The notes under the pieces: model-generated | The model's database searches: none | What the model was told of the DNA's origin: nothing | Seen by the model: only the letters and a program-made list of their open reading frames with translations | From: an uncultured bacterium | Lineage (GTDB): Bacteria; Patescibacteriota; Minisyncoccia; Phycocordibacterales; PALSA-1337 | Direction: 5' to 3' | DNA length: 35,515 bases | Assembly (NCBI GenBank): GCA_903842025.1 | Contig: CAIMKX010000006.1 | Location: 1 to 35,515, forward strand | In this document: positions 1 through 10,942 of the stretch, piece after piece | Layout: every line of letters begins with the position of its first letter | How positions within the stretch are numbered: position 1 is the first letter of the stretch | Made by a program: the position numbers and the translations under genes

Positions 1-1034
<1,034 letters not shown>

Positions 1035-1045
1035 TTAATGGAGTG

Positions 1046-1074
1046 ATTATAGAGAAAAATGTTGAATGATACAA
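1046..1074 (-). promoter_or_regulatory. Promoter of eno
   Basis: On the reverse strand a TTGTAT box (1074-1069) and a perfect TATAAT (1051-1046) are 17 bases apart. Transcription would start near 1039, leaving a leader of about 26 bases before the eno ATG. Confidence 0.7.
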
Positions 1075-1082
1075 CTCTGTTT

Positions 1083-1135
1083 GTCATTCCCGCGAAGGCG
1101 CCCAGTAGATCATTTTGCTAAATGAGGAATCCAGT
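1083..1135. repeat. Degraded copy of the GTCATTCCCGCGAAGGCG repeat
   Basis: GTCATTCCCGCGAAGGCG at 1083-1100 and GAATCCAG near 1128-1135 are the two ends of the same dispersed repeat found as a near-perfect inverted pair inside pheT. Here about 25 unrelated bases separate the ends. Confidence 0.6.
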
Positions 1136-1163
1136 GTTGAATACTAATTATGTATTTCATACC

Positions 1164-1250
1164 CCGCACCCTCTCGGTGGGACAAGTGTCGCTCCGATTC
1201 TTCGCTTCGCTCGAATTACGCGACACTTCTCCCACCTGAGGAGGGTGCGG
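1164..1250. repeat. Long imperfect inverted repeat (hairpin element)
   Basis: The left arm (1164-1193, CCGCACCCTC ... GTGTCGC) pairs with the right arm (1220-1250, GCGACACTT ... GAGGGTGCGG), with a CTTCGCTTCGCT-type loop. It lies between the convergent-side end of the MFS gene and eno. A relative with a GAGCGAAGCG loop sits inside the ABC-F gene at 24721-24804. It has no T-run, so it looks like a mobile palindromic repeat rather than a terminator. Confidence 0.7.
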
Positions 1251-1270
1251 CTAGCGCGATTCATTTTTCT

Positions 1271-2440
1271 CTATCTAGTGTCCTTAATCATCAGCGCCGG
1301 CCAGATTCCTAATAGAGAAACGATTCCGATGACCGCGAACATGTTTTGATTCGAAGTGAATAACAGTCCGACCATCATGATGATCGGGGCGATGAAATAG
1401 GAAAGCGGCCTGGTGATGCGGAATGTGCCGAGGACGGCGGAGTCGCGGATGGAAACGGTCTTGAAGAAATAGGTTTCCATCATGATCTCGGCGGCGGCCG
1501 CGCCAATTCTAGTAATAAATAGTAGGACTGACCAAACGAGTACGCTTTTGACTGTCACAAAAGACAGGAATATTGTGGAAATTCCCAGTATGGCGAAGCC
1601 GATGGCCATGATCTCCTTCTCGCCGTATTTGGTGTCGGCCAGTTTGCCGAGCTGGTATTGGATAAGAGGGAAAGGTAGAAGCATGACGACCAAAATAATG
1701 CCGATCTGTTCCCAGTTGAATCCAATGGTTTTATTGAGATATATCGGACTATAGACGACCATCCAGGAATAAAAAATTTGAAGGATCAGGTTGGCTAGGA
1801 GCAACTTGGTCCAGCTTATATTGGATGAAATATGCTTGACTAGCTGCCAAGGCGAAAGGTGGTAATAGTTGGGATCCTTGAAGCGGGGAAAATTCTTGTA
1901 GACCAAATAGAGAAGCGGGAAAAGCATAGCCAAAGCGGCGACATAGGTGTTGCGGAAATTGCTGTTGCCGCTGATGAGCATACTGCCGATGAGCGGAGCA
2001 ATGACCCAGGAGGCATTCAGGGTTGCGGTGTAGAGTCCGCGAACGGCTCCGATGCTCGAACCGTCCGTATAGACCTCAAGGAAAATGTCGAGGCAAAGGC
2101 TGATGAGGGCGGTGACGGCGGTTTGGATTATAAATAAACTGGTCAAAGTGACCGGTGAGGTCGAGGCGATGAGTCCGTAAAAAACGGCGATCTGGATGCA
2201 GATCAGGATCATGGCGGTCGTGTAGTTGCCCAGGCGGCGGATCATGGTCGGCGCAAAGAGGAAGGCCAGGATGGAAAGGGCGGCGCCGGACATATAGATG
2301 AAACCGATGGTCTGCTCGTCGGCGAAGATGCCGAGGAAGCTCGAGTTGGAATACATCGGGATGACGACCTGGAGGGTGAAGATGAAGCCGATGATGGCGA
2401 TTGTATATATTATATGAGAGCGTGGAATTGTACGGGACAT
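1271..2440 (-). CDS. Major facilitator superfamily transporter
   Basis: A 389-residue integral membrane protein with about 12 hydrophobic helices in two halves and a long polar stretch (FPRFKDPNYYHLSPW) near residue 190 between them, as in MFS carriers. The loop between helices 2 and 3 has APTMIRRLG, resembling the MFS A-motif position, and the second half has QLGKLADTKYGEKE, which matches the repeat of that motif. The substrate cannot be read from sequence. A TATAAT box (reverse strand 2455-2450) sits nine bases before the ATG, so the mRNA is nearly leaderless. It is transcribed towards eno but the hairpin element and the eno promoter separate them, so it is probably its own unit. Confidence 0.85.
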   Translation of the reverse strand: MSRTIPRSHIIYTIAIIGFIFTLQVVIPMYSNSSFLGIFADEQTIGFIYMSGAALSILAFLFAPTMIRRLGNYTTAMILICIQIAVFYGLIASTSPVTLTSLFIIQTAVTALISLCLDIFLEVYTDGSSIGAVRGLYTATLNASWVIAPLIGSMLISGNSNFRNTYVAALAMLFPLLYLVYKNFPRFKDPNYYHLSPWQLVKHISSNISWTKLLLANLILQIFYSWMVVYSPIYLNKTIGFNWEQIGIILVVMLLPFPLIQYQLGKLADTKYGEKEIMAIGFAILGISTIFLSFVTVKSVLVWSVLLFITRIGAAAAEIMMETYFFKTVSIRDSAVLGTFRITRPLSYFIAPIIMMVGLLFTSNQNMFAVIGIVSLLGIWPALMIKDTR

Positions 2441-2469
2441 ATTAGAACTATTATAACCTGAATTACAAC

Positions 2470-2595
2470 GAATTTCTAATTGACCTAATTTCTAATTGCC
2501 TAAGAAATAACCAAATCCCAATGTTCACATAACTTATTAGGAATCGGATCTTGGTCATTTATTAGAAATTAGGTAATTAGATCAATTAGAAATTT
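2470..2595. repeat. AT-rich inverted repeat built of AATTTCTAATT units
   Basis: The left arm (2470-2503) holds AATTTCTAATTG twice; the right arm (2561-2595) holds the complement twice (TTAGAAATTAGGTAATTAG and CAATTAGAAATT). About 57 bases separate the arms. It fills the gap between the divergent MFS and rpmE genes. Confidence 0.75.
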
Positions 2596-2645
2596 GCCCA
2601 TATCGATTATTGCCACCAAACCCCATCTATGTTAAGGTATTCCTT

Positions 2646-2906
2646 ATGAAGAAAGACATCCATCCTCAGAACTACCGCGAGGTCATTTTTGCCGACAACT
2701 CGAGCGGCACAAAATTTTTGATACCTTCGACCATCGAGACAAAGTCTGTTGAAAAATGGACCGACGGCAAGGAATATCCGGCTTTCCACGTGGAGATCTC
2801 CAGCGCCTCGCATCCTTTCTACACCAACGAAGCCAAGACGATCGACACAGCTGGCCGCGTTGAAAAATTCAAGACCAGGCAATCCAAAGCCAAGGCCAAG
2901 AATTAA
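2646..2906 (+). CDS. rpmE2: 50S ribosomal protein L31, type B
   Basis: An 86-residue large-subunit protein. It has the L31 signature [20 protein letters not shown], then [14 protein letters not shown], and a lysine-rich end. There are no cysteines, so this is the zinc-free type B form. An in-frame upstream start at 2610 would add 12 residues absent from the family, so 2646 is preferred. The stop shares one base with the prfA start (TAATG), so the two are translationally coupled. No Shine-Dalgarno sequence is obvious. Confidence 0.93.
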   Translation: MKKDIHPQNYREVIFADNSSGTKFLIPSTIETKSVEKWTDGKEYPAFHVEISSASHPFYTNEAKTIDTAGRVEKFKTRQSKAKAKN

Positions 2907-3883
2907 TGAACCTCGAGCAATTCAAAAACAATCCGAAGACAGCCTTTTTGGCTGGACTTTACGAAAAACTGGTCAAGGAAGAAGCTGAGACTAGGGCTCT
3001 TATTGACGCTGATCCTGCCATGAAGGAATTGGCACAAGGAGATTTGGATTCGATCATTCAGCAAAAGAACGATCTGTTCGCTCAGATGACTTCTATACTG
3101 GAATCTGAAGTTAAAGAAGAAGAATTACCCAACGAAGTTATTCTTGAAGTCCGGGCCGGCGCCGGTGGCGACGAAGCGGCTTTTTTTGCGGCTGAACTTT
3201 TGGACATGTACAAGAGATATGCTGAGACTCGCGGCTGGTCAGCCAAGATCGTTGAGGAATCAACCAATGATCTGGGTGGTTACAAGGAAGCGGAAATGGA
3301 GATCAAGGGCAAGGGCGTTTACGATGAATTGCGCTTTGAAACTGGCGTTCATCGCGTCCAACGCGTGCCCGAAACGGAAAAGATGGGGCGTATTCATACT
3401 TCTACGGTTACAGTTGCCATTATGCCGATTAGAAAGACATCGAAATTTATAATCAATCCGGCCGATATCGAGATCGAATTCTCCCGGGCCGGCGGCAAAG
3501 GTGGCCAAAACGTCAATAAAGTTGAGACGGCAGTTCGTGTTATTCACAAGCCGACAGGGATGGATGTCCGTTCGACCGCTCAAAGAAGTCAGTCTGCCAA
3601 TCGCGAGCGCGCCATGCAAATCCTAACTGCCAAGCTTGAGGCGATTAAGGAAGAAGAGGAGGCCAAGAAGTTCTCGGCTGACAGGAAAGGTCAGATTGGT
3701 ACCGGAGATCGTTCTGAGAAGATCCGGACGTACAATTTTCCCCAGGATCGCGTGACTGATCATAGAATAAAACAATCCTGGCACAATCTGCCAATTATCA
3801 TGAATGGTAAATTTGGACCGATTATTGAGGCATTGAAAGAGTTTGAGAAAACCGGAAAGACAGGAAATGAGGAGGGGGAGTGA
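2906..3883 (+). CDS. prfA: Peptide chain release factor 1
   Basis: A 325-residue class I release factor that reads UAA and UAG and triggers peptidyl-tRNA hydrolysis on the ribosome. The catalytic GGQ loop is at residues 199-201 within [17 protein letters not shown]. The codon-recognition tripeptide at 155-157 is PET (usually PAT or PVT) within [18 protein letters not shown], an RF1 rather than RF2 (SPF) context. [16 protein letters not shown] marks domain 2. It is somewhat shorter than the usual ~355 residues, mainly at the N-terminal domain. The start overlaps the rpmE stop. It converges with the 3887-5572 gene three bases beyond its stop; no terminator separates them. Confidence 0.96.
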   Translation: MNLEQFKNNPKTAFLAGLYEKLVKEEAETRALIDADPAMKELAQGDLDSIIQQKNDLFAQMTSILESEVKEEELPNEVILEVRAGAGGDEAAFFAAELLDMYKRYAETRGWSAKIVEESTNDLGGYKEAEMEIKGKGVYDELRFETGVHRVQRVPETEKMGRIHTSTVTVAIMPIRKTSKFIINPADIEIEFSRAGGKGGQNVNKVETAVRVIHKPTGMDVRSTAQRSQSANRERAMQILTAKLEAIKEEEEAKKFSADRKGQIGTGDRSEKIRTYNFPQDRVTDHRIKQSWHNLPIIMNGKFGPIIEALKEFEKTGKTGNEEGE

Positions 3884-3886
3884 TGA

Positions 3887-5572
3887 TTAATTTATGGTAA
3901 AACCATAGTCGCTGTCATCACCGCTTGCATTACCAAAGTTATCTTTTTCGATAAGGACGAAGATAAGATACTCATTATTTGGGCTAATTACAGTGGATTT
4001 GCTAACCGTCCATTCGTATTCACCTTTATCTAGAGCACTTCCGGTAATTTTGGCAATATCCGCGAAGGAATTTGGGTTCGGAGTACAGCTATAGCCATAC
4101 GGGCATCGGGCATTGCTTAGTAATTTTATCGTTGCGGATGTAGGTTTTTCGCCAATACTTGACCATTTAATAGTAATTTTGTCGCCAGTTCTTAGTTTCT
4201 CGCCACCGTTTGGCGAGACAAGCGTGACGAATGTTTGTCCTGGGACAATGGAGCGAGTATTGACTACAAAATAGTCGTCACTCGAATCAGAGGCGCTGAT
4301 TCCATCTTGCGTGGACAAAACGTTGATTTTGTATTGACCGCTTGTTATATCCGGATCCATTTTCCAATCGTAGCTTCCAGTATTCGGAACATTTGAGACA
4401 ATGATTCTGAAGCCGCCGTTTGACTTATTTGTTGCGACAATCTGAACATTAGAATTACCTAAGCCTGATGAATTCCATTTGATCGTCGCTATATTGTTTC
4501 TCCCGCCATTATTCAAGACTTCATTGCCGTTGGGATAGAGGACGTTTATTGAGGGATGTGCAGGAATAGGTTGCGATCCGGCAGAAGCAAATATCGTAAA
4601 TTGGCTGTCGCTATAGTCCATAATAGTGTTATCAGAAGAAGCGATCAGAATTTTGAATTTTCCAGGCGAAGCTTCCGATACGAATTCTGGAGGAATCGTC
4701 CATAAGGTTGATCCGCCAAAATTGGACATACTGCCGCCATTTAACGCCGTCGGTCCAATTACTTTGATGATGGTTCCATCCTTTGTGAGAGCAATGTAAC
4801 CAGGCGCATCCAGTTGAACATTTTTTGATGTCCATTTGATCTGGTATGTTCCGCCTTCCTGCCACATTTCTCCTCCGTTTGGTGACAAAACTGTTATTGT
4901 AGACTTTACCGGAACTTGAGTGATTGCCTGTTGCTTAATCTTCAGAGATGTCAAAATCCTCGACAATACATCGCCGGCTTGATTCGGCGTTATTATGCCA
5001 GGAAGACTAAGATAAGTCTGGTGATCTCCGATAATCGGCTCAAATTCGGTTATAATTGCGCTATCAATAATTAAAGTTCTTGTCGGAGAAATTGTCAGAT
5101 AGTAAACAACTGATCCGCACCTTTCGATTCCATTCATGATCTTGTATCCGCTCCAGGAGCCGAGCTTATAAGGATTGGCCGAAACGTAGTTCCAACCAGG
5201 ATAATCGCTGCTTTGCACGAAGTCCTTTAAGTTTTGATCGACGATCTTAATCGAAACGTCAAAGTCCGAAAGCTTTTGTAATTGTGGCGCGTCACCTATG
5301 AAATCACACGGGTCCGGATGTTTGTAGGCAATTGAGTGGCTGAGAGAAATAGTTTCCCCGGCCTTTTTTACTGAAATCAAAGGCGAATAATCAAATGAAA
5401 GGTAAGCATCAGAATAGTTTTTCCAATCAGATACGCTTATCGGCTGTTCAACCTGACCAGTGGGTGCTTTTGCTTGCTTGAGATTGTAAATATAAACACC
5501 TCCGCCAATGACCAGAACCGCGATAATTGCTAATAATAGTGGCACAACGAAACCTTTTTGAGAATTTTTCAT
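3887..5572 (-). CDS. Membrane-anchored surface protein with three KNH/Ig-like repeats
   Basis: A 561-residue protein with one N-terminal membrane helix (residues ~7-30, GFVVPLLLAIIAVLVIGGG) that also resembles a type IV pilin-like leader because of the KGF junction, but lacks the Glu at +5. Residues ~45-212 form a domain I do not recognise. Then come three repeats starting near 226, 343 and 451, each opening with SPNGGE or YPNGNE and followed 12-18 residues later by KWTS, KWNS or KWSS. This pattern is typical of the Kre9/KNH-like Ser-Thr-rich family of extracellular beta-sandwich domains. The role is probably adhesion or structure at the cell surface. A TATAGT box sits eight bases before the ATG. 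The downstream neighbour is convergent prfA. Confidence 0.8.
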   Translation of the reverse strand: MKNSQKGFVVPLLLAIIAVLVIGGGVYIYNLKQAKAPTGQVEQPISVSDWKNYSDAYLSFDYSPLISVKKAGETISLSHSIAYKHPDPCDFIGDAPQLQKLSDFDVSIKIVDQNLKDFVQSSDYPGWNYVSANPYKLGSWSGYKIMNGIERCGSVVYYLTISPTRTLIIDSAIITEFEPIIGDHQTYLSLPGIITPNQAGDVLSRILTSLKIKQQAITQVPVKSTITVLSPNGGEMWQEGGTYQIKWTSKNVQLDAPGYIALTKDGTIIKVIGPTALNGGSMSNFGGSTLWTIPPEFVSEASPGKFKILIASSDNTIMDYSDSQFTIFASAGSQPIPAHPSINVLYPNGNEVLNNGGRNNIATIKWNSSGLGNSNVQIVATNKSNGGFRIIVSNVPNTGSYDWKMDPDITSGQYKINVLSTQDGISASDSSDDYFVVNTRSIVPGQTFVTLVSPNGGEKLRTGDKITIKWSSIGEKPTSATIKLLSNARCPYGYSCTPNPNSFADIAKITGSALDKGEYEWTVSKSTVISPNNEYLIFVLIEKDNFGNASGDDSDYGFTIN

Positions 5573-5592
5573 ATGTAAATACTATAACACAC

Positions 5593-6522
5593 TTAAATTT
5601 TGGATACTGATTGATTTTGAGCTGGGAATACCTCCATAAGTTCACTCGACTTATAGAATTCTCCCGCCAACCCGCCGAAACTATAAATCTTTCCGTTGAT
5701 TTCAATTTCCGCGCCACCCGATGAAGGATTACCATTCGGCTTCGAATTGGCAAATCCAATATTATAAAGAGTGGCCAAAATTTCCGGTCGATTTGAAATG
5801 TCATAGCCGGACTGTTTCCATTGAGCTTGAATCTCTTTCAAATAAAGCGCGGCATAAAGATAGCCCCAATAATGATTTTTGTCGTCAGTGATTCTGGCAA
5901 AGCGTTCAGCGCCGATATTATCCGAATGAAAATCCAACAGATGTTCGTAATCTTTGCCTGGGTAAAATAGGGAAGTCGGATCCTTCAAATATTTTTCGAC
6001 CGCAATGGCCGTTTCCTGTTTGATACCCATGATTCCCCAGGAAAACTGGCTTTGATTGCCCAGAATCTTGAGTGGCGAAAATATTTCCTTGAATATTTCG
6101 CGCTCGCTGTGGAATAAGCGGAGTTGTTCCGGAACAAGGATCGAAACGATCAGGCGCGGATCAATATCAGAATCAGAAGCGGCCTTGTAAATGGCACTGG
6201 CGTCACGAACAACTGCCGATTTCAAAACCTGCCATTCAGGACCAGTTTTCCATTCGGTTGAAGTCGATGATGTAGGGTTCAGATTATTGCTTGAATTGAA
6301 TAGCGCTGCGTTAGAGACATTCCCGGTGTTGAGATTTTGAATAAACACTTTATCTTGATTATCAATAATGCCTTTTGTATTTGTGAAGCCGAATCGGACG
6401 GCGAAATAACCGACGGTCAGGACAAAACCGAAGGTGGCGAAAATGCAAAGCAGAATAAAGCCTATCTTTTTGAGAATGGACTTATGAACAGTTGAGCCGG
6501 TAACAGGAAGATCTGCTTGCAT
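5593..6522 (-). CDS. Membrane-anchored lytic-transglycosylase-like protein
   Basis: A 309-residue protein with an N-terminal membrane helix at residues ~19-44 and the rest outside the cytoplasm. The region SQFSWGIMGIKQETA matches the S-x-G-x-x-x-I/Q-x-x-TA core of lysozyme-like (SLT) folds, and ATLYNIG followed by SFGGLAGEFYKSSEL resembles the family's C-terminal part. A candidate catalytic Glu is in ILVPEQLRLFHSE. The likely role is cutting peptidoglycan, for growth or for assembling surface structures. The family is inferred from short motifs, so the catalytic residue is unproven. A TATACA box sits eight bases upstream of the ATG. It lies 20 bases before the KNH-repeat gene on the same strand, but that gene has its own -10 box. 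Confidence 0.7.
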   Translation of the reverse strand: MQADLPVTGSTVHKSILKKIGFILLCIFATFGFVLTVGYFAVRFGFTNTKGIIDNQDKVFIQNLNTGNVSNAALFNSSNNLNPTSSTSTEWKTGPEWQVLKSAVVRDASAIYKAASDSDIDPRLIVSILVPEQLRLFHSEREIFKEIFSPLKILGNQSQFSWGIMGIKQETAIAVEKYLKDPTSLFYPGKDYEHLLDFHSDNIGAERFARITDDKNHYWGYLYAALYLKEIQAQWKQSGYDISNRPEILATLYNIGFANSKPNGNPSSGGAEIEINGKIYSFGGLAGEFYKSSELMEVFPAQNQSVSKI

Positions 6523-6582
6523 GATATCATTGTATACTAGAAACGCGTTTTTGATGATATTATTAAGAGTTTTCTATTTTTT

Positions 6583-9500
6583 ATGAAAAAAACAACATAT
6601 TTGCGCGTCGCAATCCTGTGTTTGGTCATGGGACTTTTTGGTCTGGGGTTTGTGGTGAAGACGAAGGCGCAGAGTGTTTCATCTGCTAATCCATCATCGA
6701 TTTCCGTCAATTCCGTTCAATCCCTGACCGACACAATCGTCAGTGCAGTAAATGCGTCCAAAATTGGTAAAAGTTCGACTGCAAGCAATGATCTTGCTAC
6801 AACTCTCACTCCAATCATCCAACAGCGCAAACAAATGCTAATGGATCTGATCAAAAATGATCCGGCGGCTTTCCTGCGTTCTACTATTCCAAATGCAACC
6901 AGGAGCGCTTTGCCCTTGAGTTTGCAGAGTGATGTAGAAGTGCAGACTTCAGCCACTTCGTATTTGGAGGTTGTACACGAAGACAATTTTGCTCATCCTG
7001 AACAATCCAGATATCGATATTTCATAAATATAAAACAACGCGCAGGATTCTCGCTTTTGAGTCTTATAGGAGTTGGGGGTAATTCACAGCAAGATTCTGA
7101 AAGAGTTGAGATTTTTCCAACAAAACCGATAATGATGAGATCGGGTGCCCAGGTGAAAGTAAGCGGATATAAACTTGCTGGACTAATGGCTGTGGGTAAT
7201 GATGGTGATGCAGGATCGGGGATTCAAATTTTATCCGATGCGTCACAACCAGATGCTGTGGGTAACCAGAGAACATTGGTCCTACTTCTTAAAGAAAATG
7301 ATACTGATCCTGAACCTTTTACCGTCGCTCAGGCTCGAGATCTAGTTTTTAATGACCAATTTCAAAGTTTTATGAAAGAACAATCGTACGGAAAGGTTTC
7401 CTTTTCGGGAGATGTATATGGTTGGATATCGACAGGAGAAGTAATGGATACATGTTATTTATCTGAAAGAAATAAGCTTGGTGATCTGGCAGCAAAGTAC
7501 CAGTTTGATCTGATAAATTACGACAGGATAATATATTTGCTGAATGTTTCCGGTGGGGGTTGTTCGGTCGTTGGAAAACACATAATTTCTGTAAACAAAG
7601 TAAACTATAATATTTCAGATACCTCAGTGGCGGCTGTTAATTTCAATAGTCTTATGAATAATGGCCCGATGAGAGTTCTTCAAGCTGTGTTATCTCATGA
7701 AATAGGTCACAGTCTAGGTGTTCTTCATGCAAATGGTTGGAATTGTGGCAATGGTCAAATTTTATATGGTGACTGCCAGCACATAGAATATGCTAATCCG
7801 TTTGATGTTATGGGTACTTCTGGAACATATTCTTTTGATTATAATGCATATTTTAAGTATCAACTGGGATGGATACCTGATGATCAAATTCTGAAAATTG
7901 CTAAATCAGGAACCTATACTCTGAATCCGTTGGAATTAAAAGATGGTGTAAAACTTGCAGAGATTATGGCGCCTGATAACACGTCAGTTCTATATTCGCT
8001 CGAATTTAGAAAGGGTATAGGTTTTGATTTGAAGCTAAATGACAATAATTTGGCCATGAATCAAAAAGGAATTTTTATTAATCGCGTCAAAAATGATTAT
8101 GCACCGACAACAGAATTACTTGATATGAGTCCGACTCCTGGTGAATGCAGTGGCATTTTTCGAATCAATTGTTTATCTGATTCTCAAGATCAAGTCACTC
8201 TTAATCCTGCTTCTGACAACGTATCTGTTGATAGATTTGTTGATCCTGGTATTGGTATAAGCATTGGTCCAATTTTGAATTCATCCGCAAACTCTATTTC
8301 TTTTCAGGTCGATTTTTCTGAGACTGAATGTAAGCATAATCCGCCAGCTATTGGTTACAGTCTTGGTTTTGTACGCGTAGGCGCGGGCACTTCTAATGCA
8401 ATATCGTTATCTATAACAAATCAGGATTATAAGGTATGTGCAGGTAAGTCGGACTTTGTTTCAGTTACAAATACGTCAGATTCATTCCAATCTCACACTG
8501 ACAATATCATTCACACGTTATCGCCAGGGGAATCATACGGAACAATGTTGCATTTCAGCGTTCCTGAAGACACACTGTCTGATGAATATATATTGAGCCT
8601 CGACGTTCTTAATAGAACAACAGGTCTTAAGACAACGGCAAATATTCCCATAGAAGTGTCTTCGATTTTTATCGTAAAAAATATTGATCCAATTGAGGGA
8701 CCTGTTGGCACTGATGTTACGATTTCAGGCTTGGGTTTTGATAGAACGAAGAAAATTATTGTTAATTTTCAAAATTCTGATTCATGGGAGAAAGGATCGG
8801 CAAACATCACGGGTCAATGGATAAATAATTCGTTACATTTCAAGATACCAGAGAAAGTGTTGAATTGTTTTGGAGAATGTCGTGATATTTCAACGCCAGC
8901 AGGTTCATATTTGGTAATGTTATCACAATGTCCTACGGCTGATTCTTGTCTGCAAAGTAATAAAATATTGTTTACTGTCAGGAATCCGTATACTCCACCT
9001 GTTGTTAAAATACGTTCTTCGGAATTGAAAATGCTATACAACGAAAATAAGGAGGAAAACGCTCTCGTAAGTTCATTTTATCTTTCGATAAGTGCGGGAA
9101 GTGAAGACCAAAAGATTGCAAAAAGTTATGCTTTTATGACGCACTTACAGGATGATATGAATGCCTTTTATGTGAATAACGGTGTAACAAAATACACGAG
9201 ACGTACAAGCGGAGTTGACACAAACAATGATTATTTTATTATTCCTGCTGATACGACGGCGACATTTACGATTGATACAACCTTTGATCCGAAAAAATTA
9301 TTTGCCGGTAAATATTATGGAATATTAGATCAAGTCAAGTTCGGAGACGACTTAAAAAGTAATTGGATTGATATACCTCGAACGAGTACGACAAATGCTC
9401 TAGTAATCATCGGTGAACGTTCTCCTTACATCAATTCTATTTCGCCTAATCCCGTTGTATTAAATAAAACAATATCAATCAGCGGTGTTCGTTTCTCCAA

Positions 9501-10881
9501 AGATCAGCCTAGTACTCTTTCCGTGAATCAGTACATAAACACATGTCCGGCTGGTTTTACCTGTCCTACAGTTAACGCTGTCAAAAAATTCAGCCTTGTC
9601 TCGACAGATGGCGTCTCTATTAGTTTCCTGCCAAAAGGTCTTGTTCCTGGTAAATATTTTCTTCAAGTCACTGATCCAAAGACAGGATCGAGCAATTACG
9701 CCAATTTTGAAATCATTGGCCCAGTCACATCACCGTTGTCTGGCGAAGAGGGATTGGATTCCGCAGATACAGGCTTCATGGGAAAAGTAATTCTAGGCGC
9801 CAAAAAGTCGTTCTCAAAGCTTGTCTCCACTGTTTCCACCCTAGTCGGTATTCCATTACCTTCTCCTTCACCAAGTTCTTCTCCAAAAGCCAGTTCATCC
9901 GCTTACCCGTCGGCCACTCCGAAGATATCTTCATCTCCAAGTCCTTCGTCTACAGTTTCTCCATCAACATCACCGCAACCAAGCAATTCACTTAGCCCTA
10001 CGACCAGTTCAAGTCCAAAGCCGTCAACATCTGCAACACCATCAAGTTCAATGACTCCAAATACATCGGTTACGCCTTCTCCAACAACTTCTGCGACACC
10101 AAAACCTTCCGCAAGTGCGTCTCCTTCAGTTTCGGCTTCACCAAGTCCTTCATCATCCGTCAAACCATCTTCAAGCCCTTCGGTTTCGCCGACACCTTCT
10201 CCAAGCTCGTCTGCATCAGCAACGCCAAGTCCTTCCGCCAGCGCAACATCGCATCCTTCTTCAACTCCCACACCTTCAGTAACACCAAGCAGTTCGCCAA
10301 GTCCTACACCAAGCCCAACGCCGTCAAATGTTTCTTACCAAACCCCTACACCAAGCGCCACGCCGACATATTCGGTAACTCCGACTCCTTCATCCTATTC
10401 GACGCCTTCCGCTAGTCCAACCCCTTCAGCTTCACCAACGGCGGCATCTCAAACAGTCACAACTCTCTCAGCCACTCCTTTCCAGTATTCCGCCATATTG
10501 AACGGTGTCGTCAGTTCAGCGACCAACTTGGTCCAGAGAGGTTTCTACATTAGAGTCAGCACAGCTCCGAATTACGGAGGTGATATTGGCACGGTCTTTA
10601 CTTCTTCGACGGGGAACTTCAGTTACACTGTGAATGGTCTAAACTGCGGCACAGCCTACTATTACAGAGCCTATATGATCACCGGTGTCTACAATCCGAG
10701 CACCAACAGCACCTGGTATCCGGCTAACGACGTTCTATTCAACACCTTGCCATGTCCTTCAGCTTCACCGAGCGCTTCAGCCAGTCCGTCCGGAAGCCCG
10801 AGCGCTTTTGCGGATCAGAATTCAATTGCCTCGGTGTTTCAGATCTTTGGAAGAGTCATTGATTCGTTGTTCGGGAGATAG
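6583..10881 (+). CDS. Large secreted metzincin-type metalloprotease with TIG domains and Ser/Pro-rich tail
   Basis: A 1432-residue exported protein. A signal peptide (residues 1-~30, ending KTKAQS) precedes a zinc protease domain with HEIGHSLGVLH at residues 372-382 (zinc site HExxHxxGxxH), followed ~35 residues later by FDVMGTSG, which fits the metzincin Met-turn. A CARDB-like or NEW3-like region (~600-700) and two IPT/TIG-like domains (IDPIEGPVGTDVTISGLGF near 705; SISPNPVVLNKTISISGVRF near 950) follow. Residues 1062-1092 form a short amphipathic module shared with the 11813 gene. Residues ~1092-1297 are almost entirely Ser, Pro, Thr and Ala. A Fn3-like domain and a second Ser/Pro stretch lead to a C-terminal tail (FADQNSIASVFQIFGR) also shared with 11813. 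Probable role: surface or secreted protease; the target is unknown. Confidence 0.85.
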   Translation: MKKTTYLRVAILCLVMGLFGLGFVVKTKAQSVSSANPSSISVNSVQSLTDTIVSAVNASKIGKSSTASNDLATTLTPIIQQRKQMLMDLIKNDPAAFLRSTIPNATRSALPLSLQSDVEVQTSATSYLEVVHEDNFAHPEQSRYRYFINIKQRAGFSLLSLIGVGGNSQQDSERVEIFPTKPIMMRSGAQVKVSGYKLAGLMAVGNDGDAGSGIQILSDASQPDAVGNQRTLVLLLKENDTDPEPFTVAQARDLVFNDQFQSFMKEQSYGKVSFSGDVYGWISTGEVMDTCYLSERNKLGDLAAKYQFDLINYDRIIYLLNVSGGGCSVVGKHIISVNKVNYNISDTSVAAVNFNSLMNNGPMRVLQAVLSHEIGHSLGVLHANGWNCGNGQILYGDCQHIEYANPFDVMGTSGTYSFDYNAYFKYQLGWIPDDQILKIAKSGTYTLNPLELKDGVKLAEIMAPDNTSVLYSLEFRKGIGFDLKLNDNNLAMNQKGIFINRVKNDYAPTTELLDMSPTPGECSGIFRINCLSDSQDQVTLNPASDNVSVDRFVDPGIGISIGPILNSSANSISFQVDFSETECKHNPPAIGYSLGFVRVGAGTSNAISLSITNQDYKVCAGKSDFVSVTNTSDSFQSHTDNIIHTLSPGESYGTMLHFSVPEDTLSDEYILSLDVLNRTTGLKTTANIPIEVSSIFIVKNIDPIEGPVGTDVTISGLGFDRTKKIIVNFQNSDSWEKGSANITGQWINNSLHFKIPEKVLNCFGECRDISTPAGSYLVMLSQCPTADSCLQSNKILFTVRNPYTPPVVKIRSSELKMLYNENKEENALVSSFYLSISAGSEDQKIAKSYAFMTHLQDDMNAFYVNNGVTKYTRRTSGVDTNNDYFIIPADTTATFTIDTTFDPKKLFAGKYYGILDQVKFGDDLKSNWIDIPRTSTTNALVIIGERSPYINSISPNPVVLNKTISISGVRFSKDQPSTLSVNQYINTCPAGFTCPTVNAVKKFSLVSTDGVSISFLPKGLVPGKYFLQVTDPKTGSSNYANFEIIGPVTSPLSGEEGLDSADTGFMGKVILGAKKSFSKLVSTVSTLVGIPLPSPSPSSSPKASSSAYPSATPKISSSPSPSSTVSPSTSPQPSNSLSPTTSSSPKPSTSATPSSSMTPNTSVTPSPTTSATPKPSASASPSVSASPSPSSSVKPSSSPSVSPTPSPSSSASATPSPSASATSHPSSTPTPSVTPSSSPSPTPSPTPSNVSYQTPTPSATPTYSVTPTPSSYSTPSASPTPSASPTAASQTVTTLSATPFQYSAILNGVVSSATNLVQRGFYIRVSTAPNYGGDIGTVFTSSTGNFSYTVNGLNCGTAYYYRAYMITGVYNPSTNSTWYPANDVLFNTLPCPSASPSASASPSGSPSAFADQNSIASVFQIFGRVIDSLFGR

Positions 10882-10907
10882 GGAAGTAAGATAATCCACA
10901 CGTCTAG

Positions 10908-10936
10908 TTGACATACGGTACGTTATCTGCTAGGTT
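10908..10936 (+). promoter_or_regulatory. Strong promoter for the candidate small RNA
   Basis: TTGACA (10908-10913), a 17-base spacer, then TAGGTT (10931-10936) preceded by TGC (extended -10). The same TTGACA-N14-TGCTAG arrangement occurs at 33400. No open reading frame of note follows, which points to an RNA product. Confidence 0.65.
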
Positions 10937-10942
10937 TATATC

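Noticed and set aside
9903-10271. Reverse-strand ORF of 122 residues rich in Gly, Asp, Glu and Val
   Set aside because: It is the antisense reading of the Ser/Pro/Thr repeat region of the 6583 protease; its composition follows from the repeat codons.
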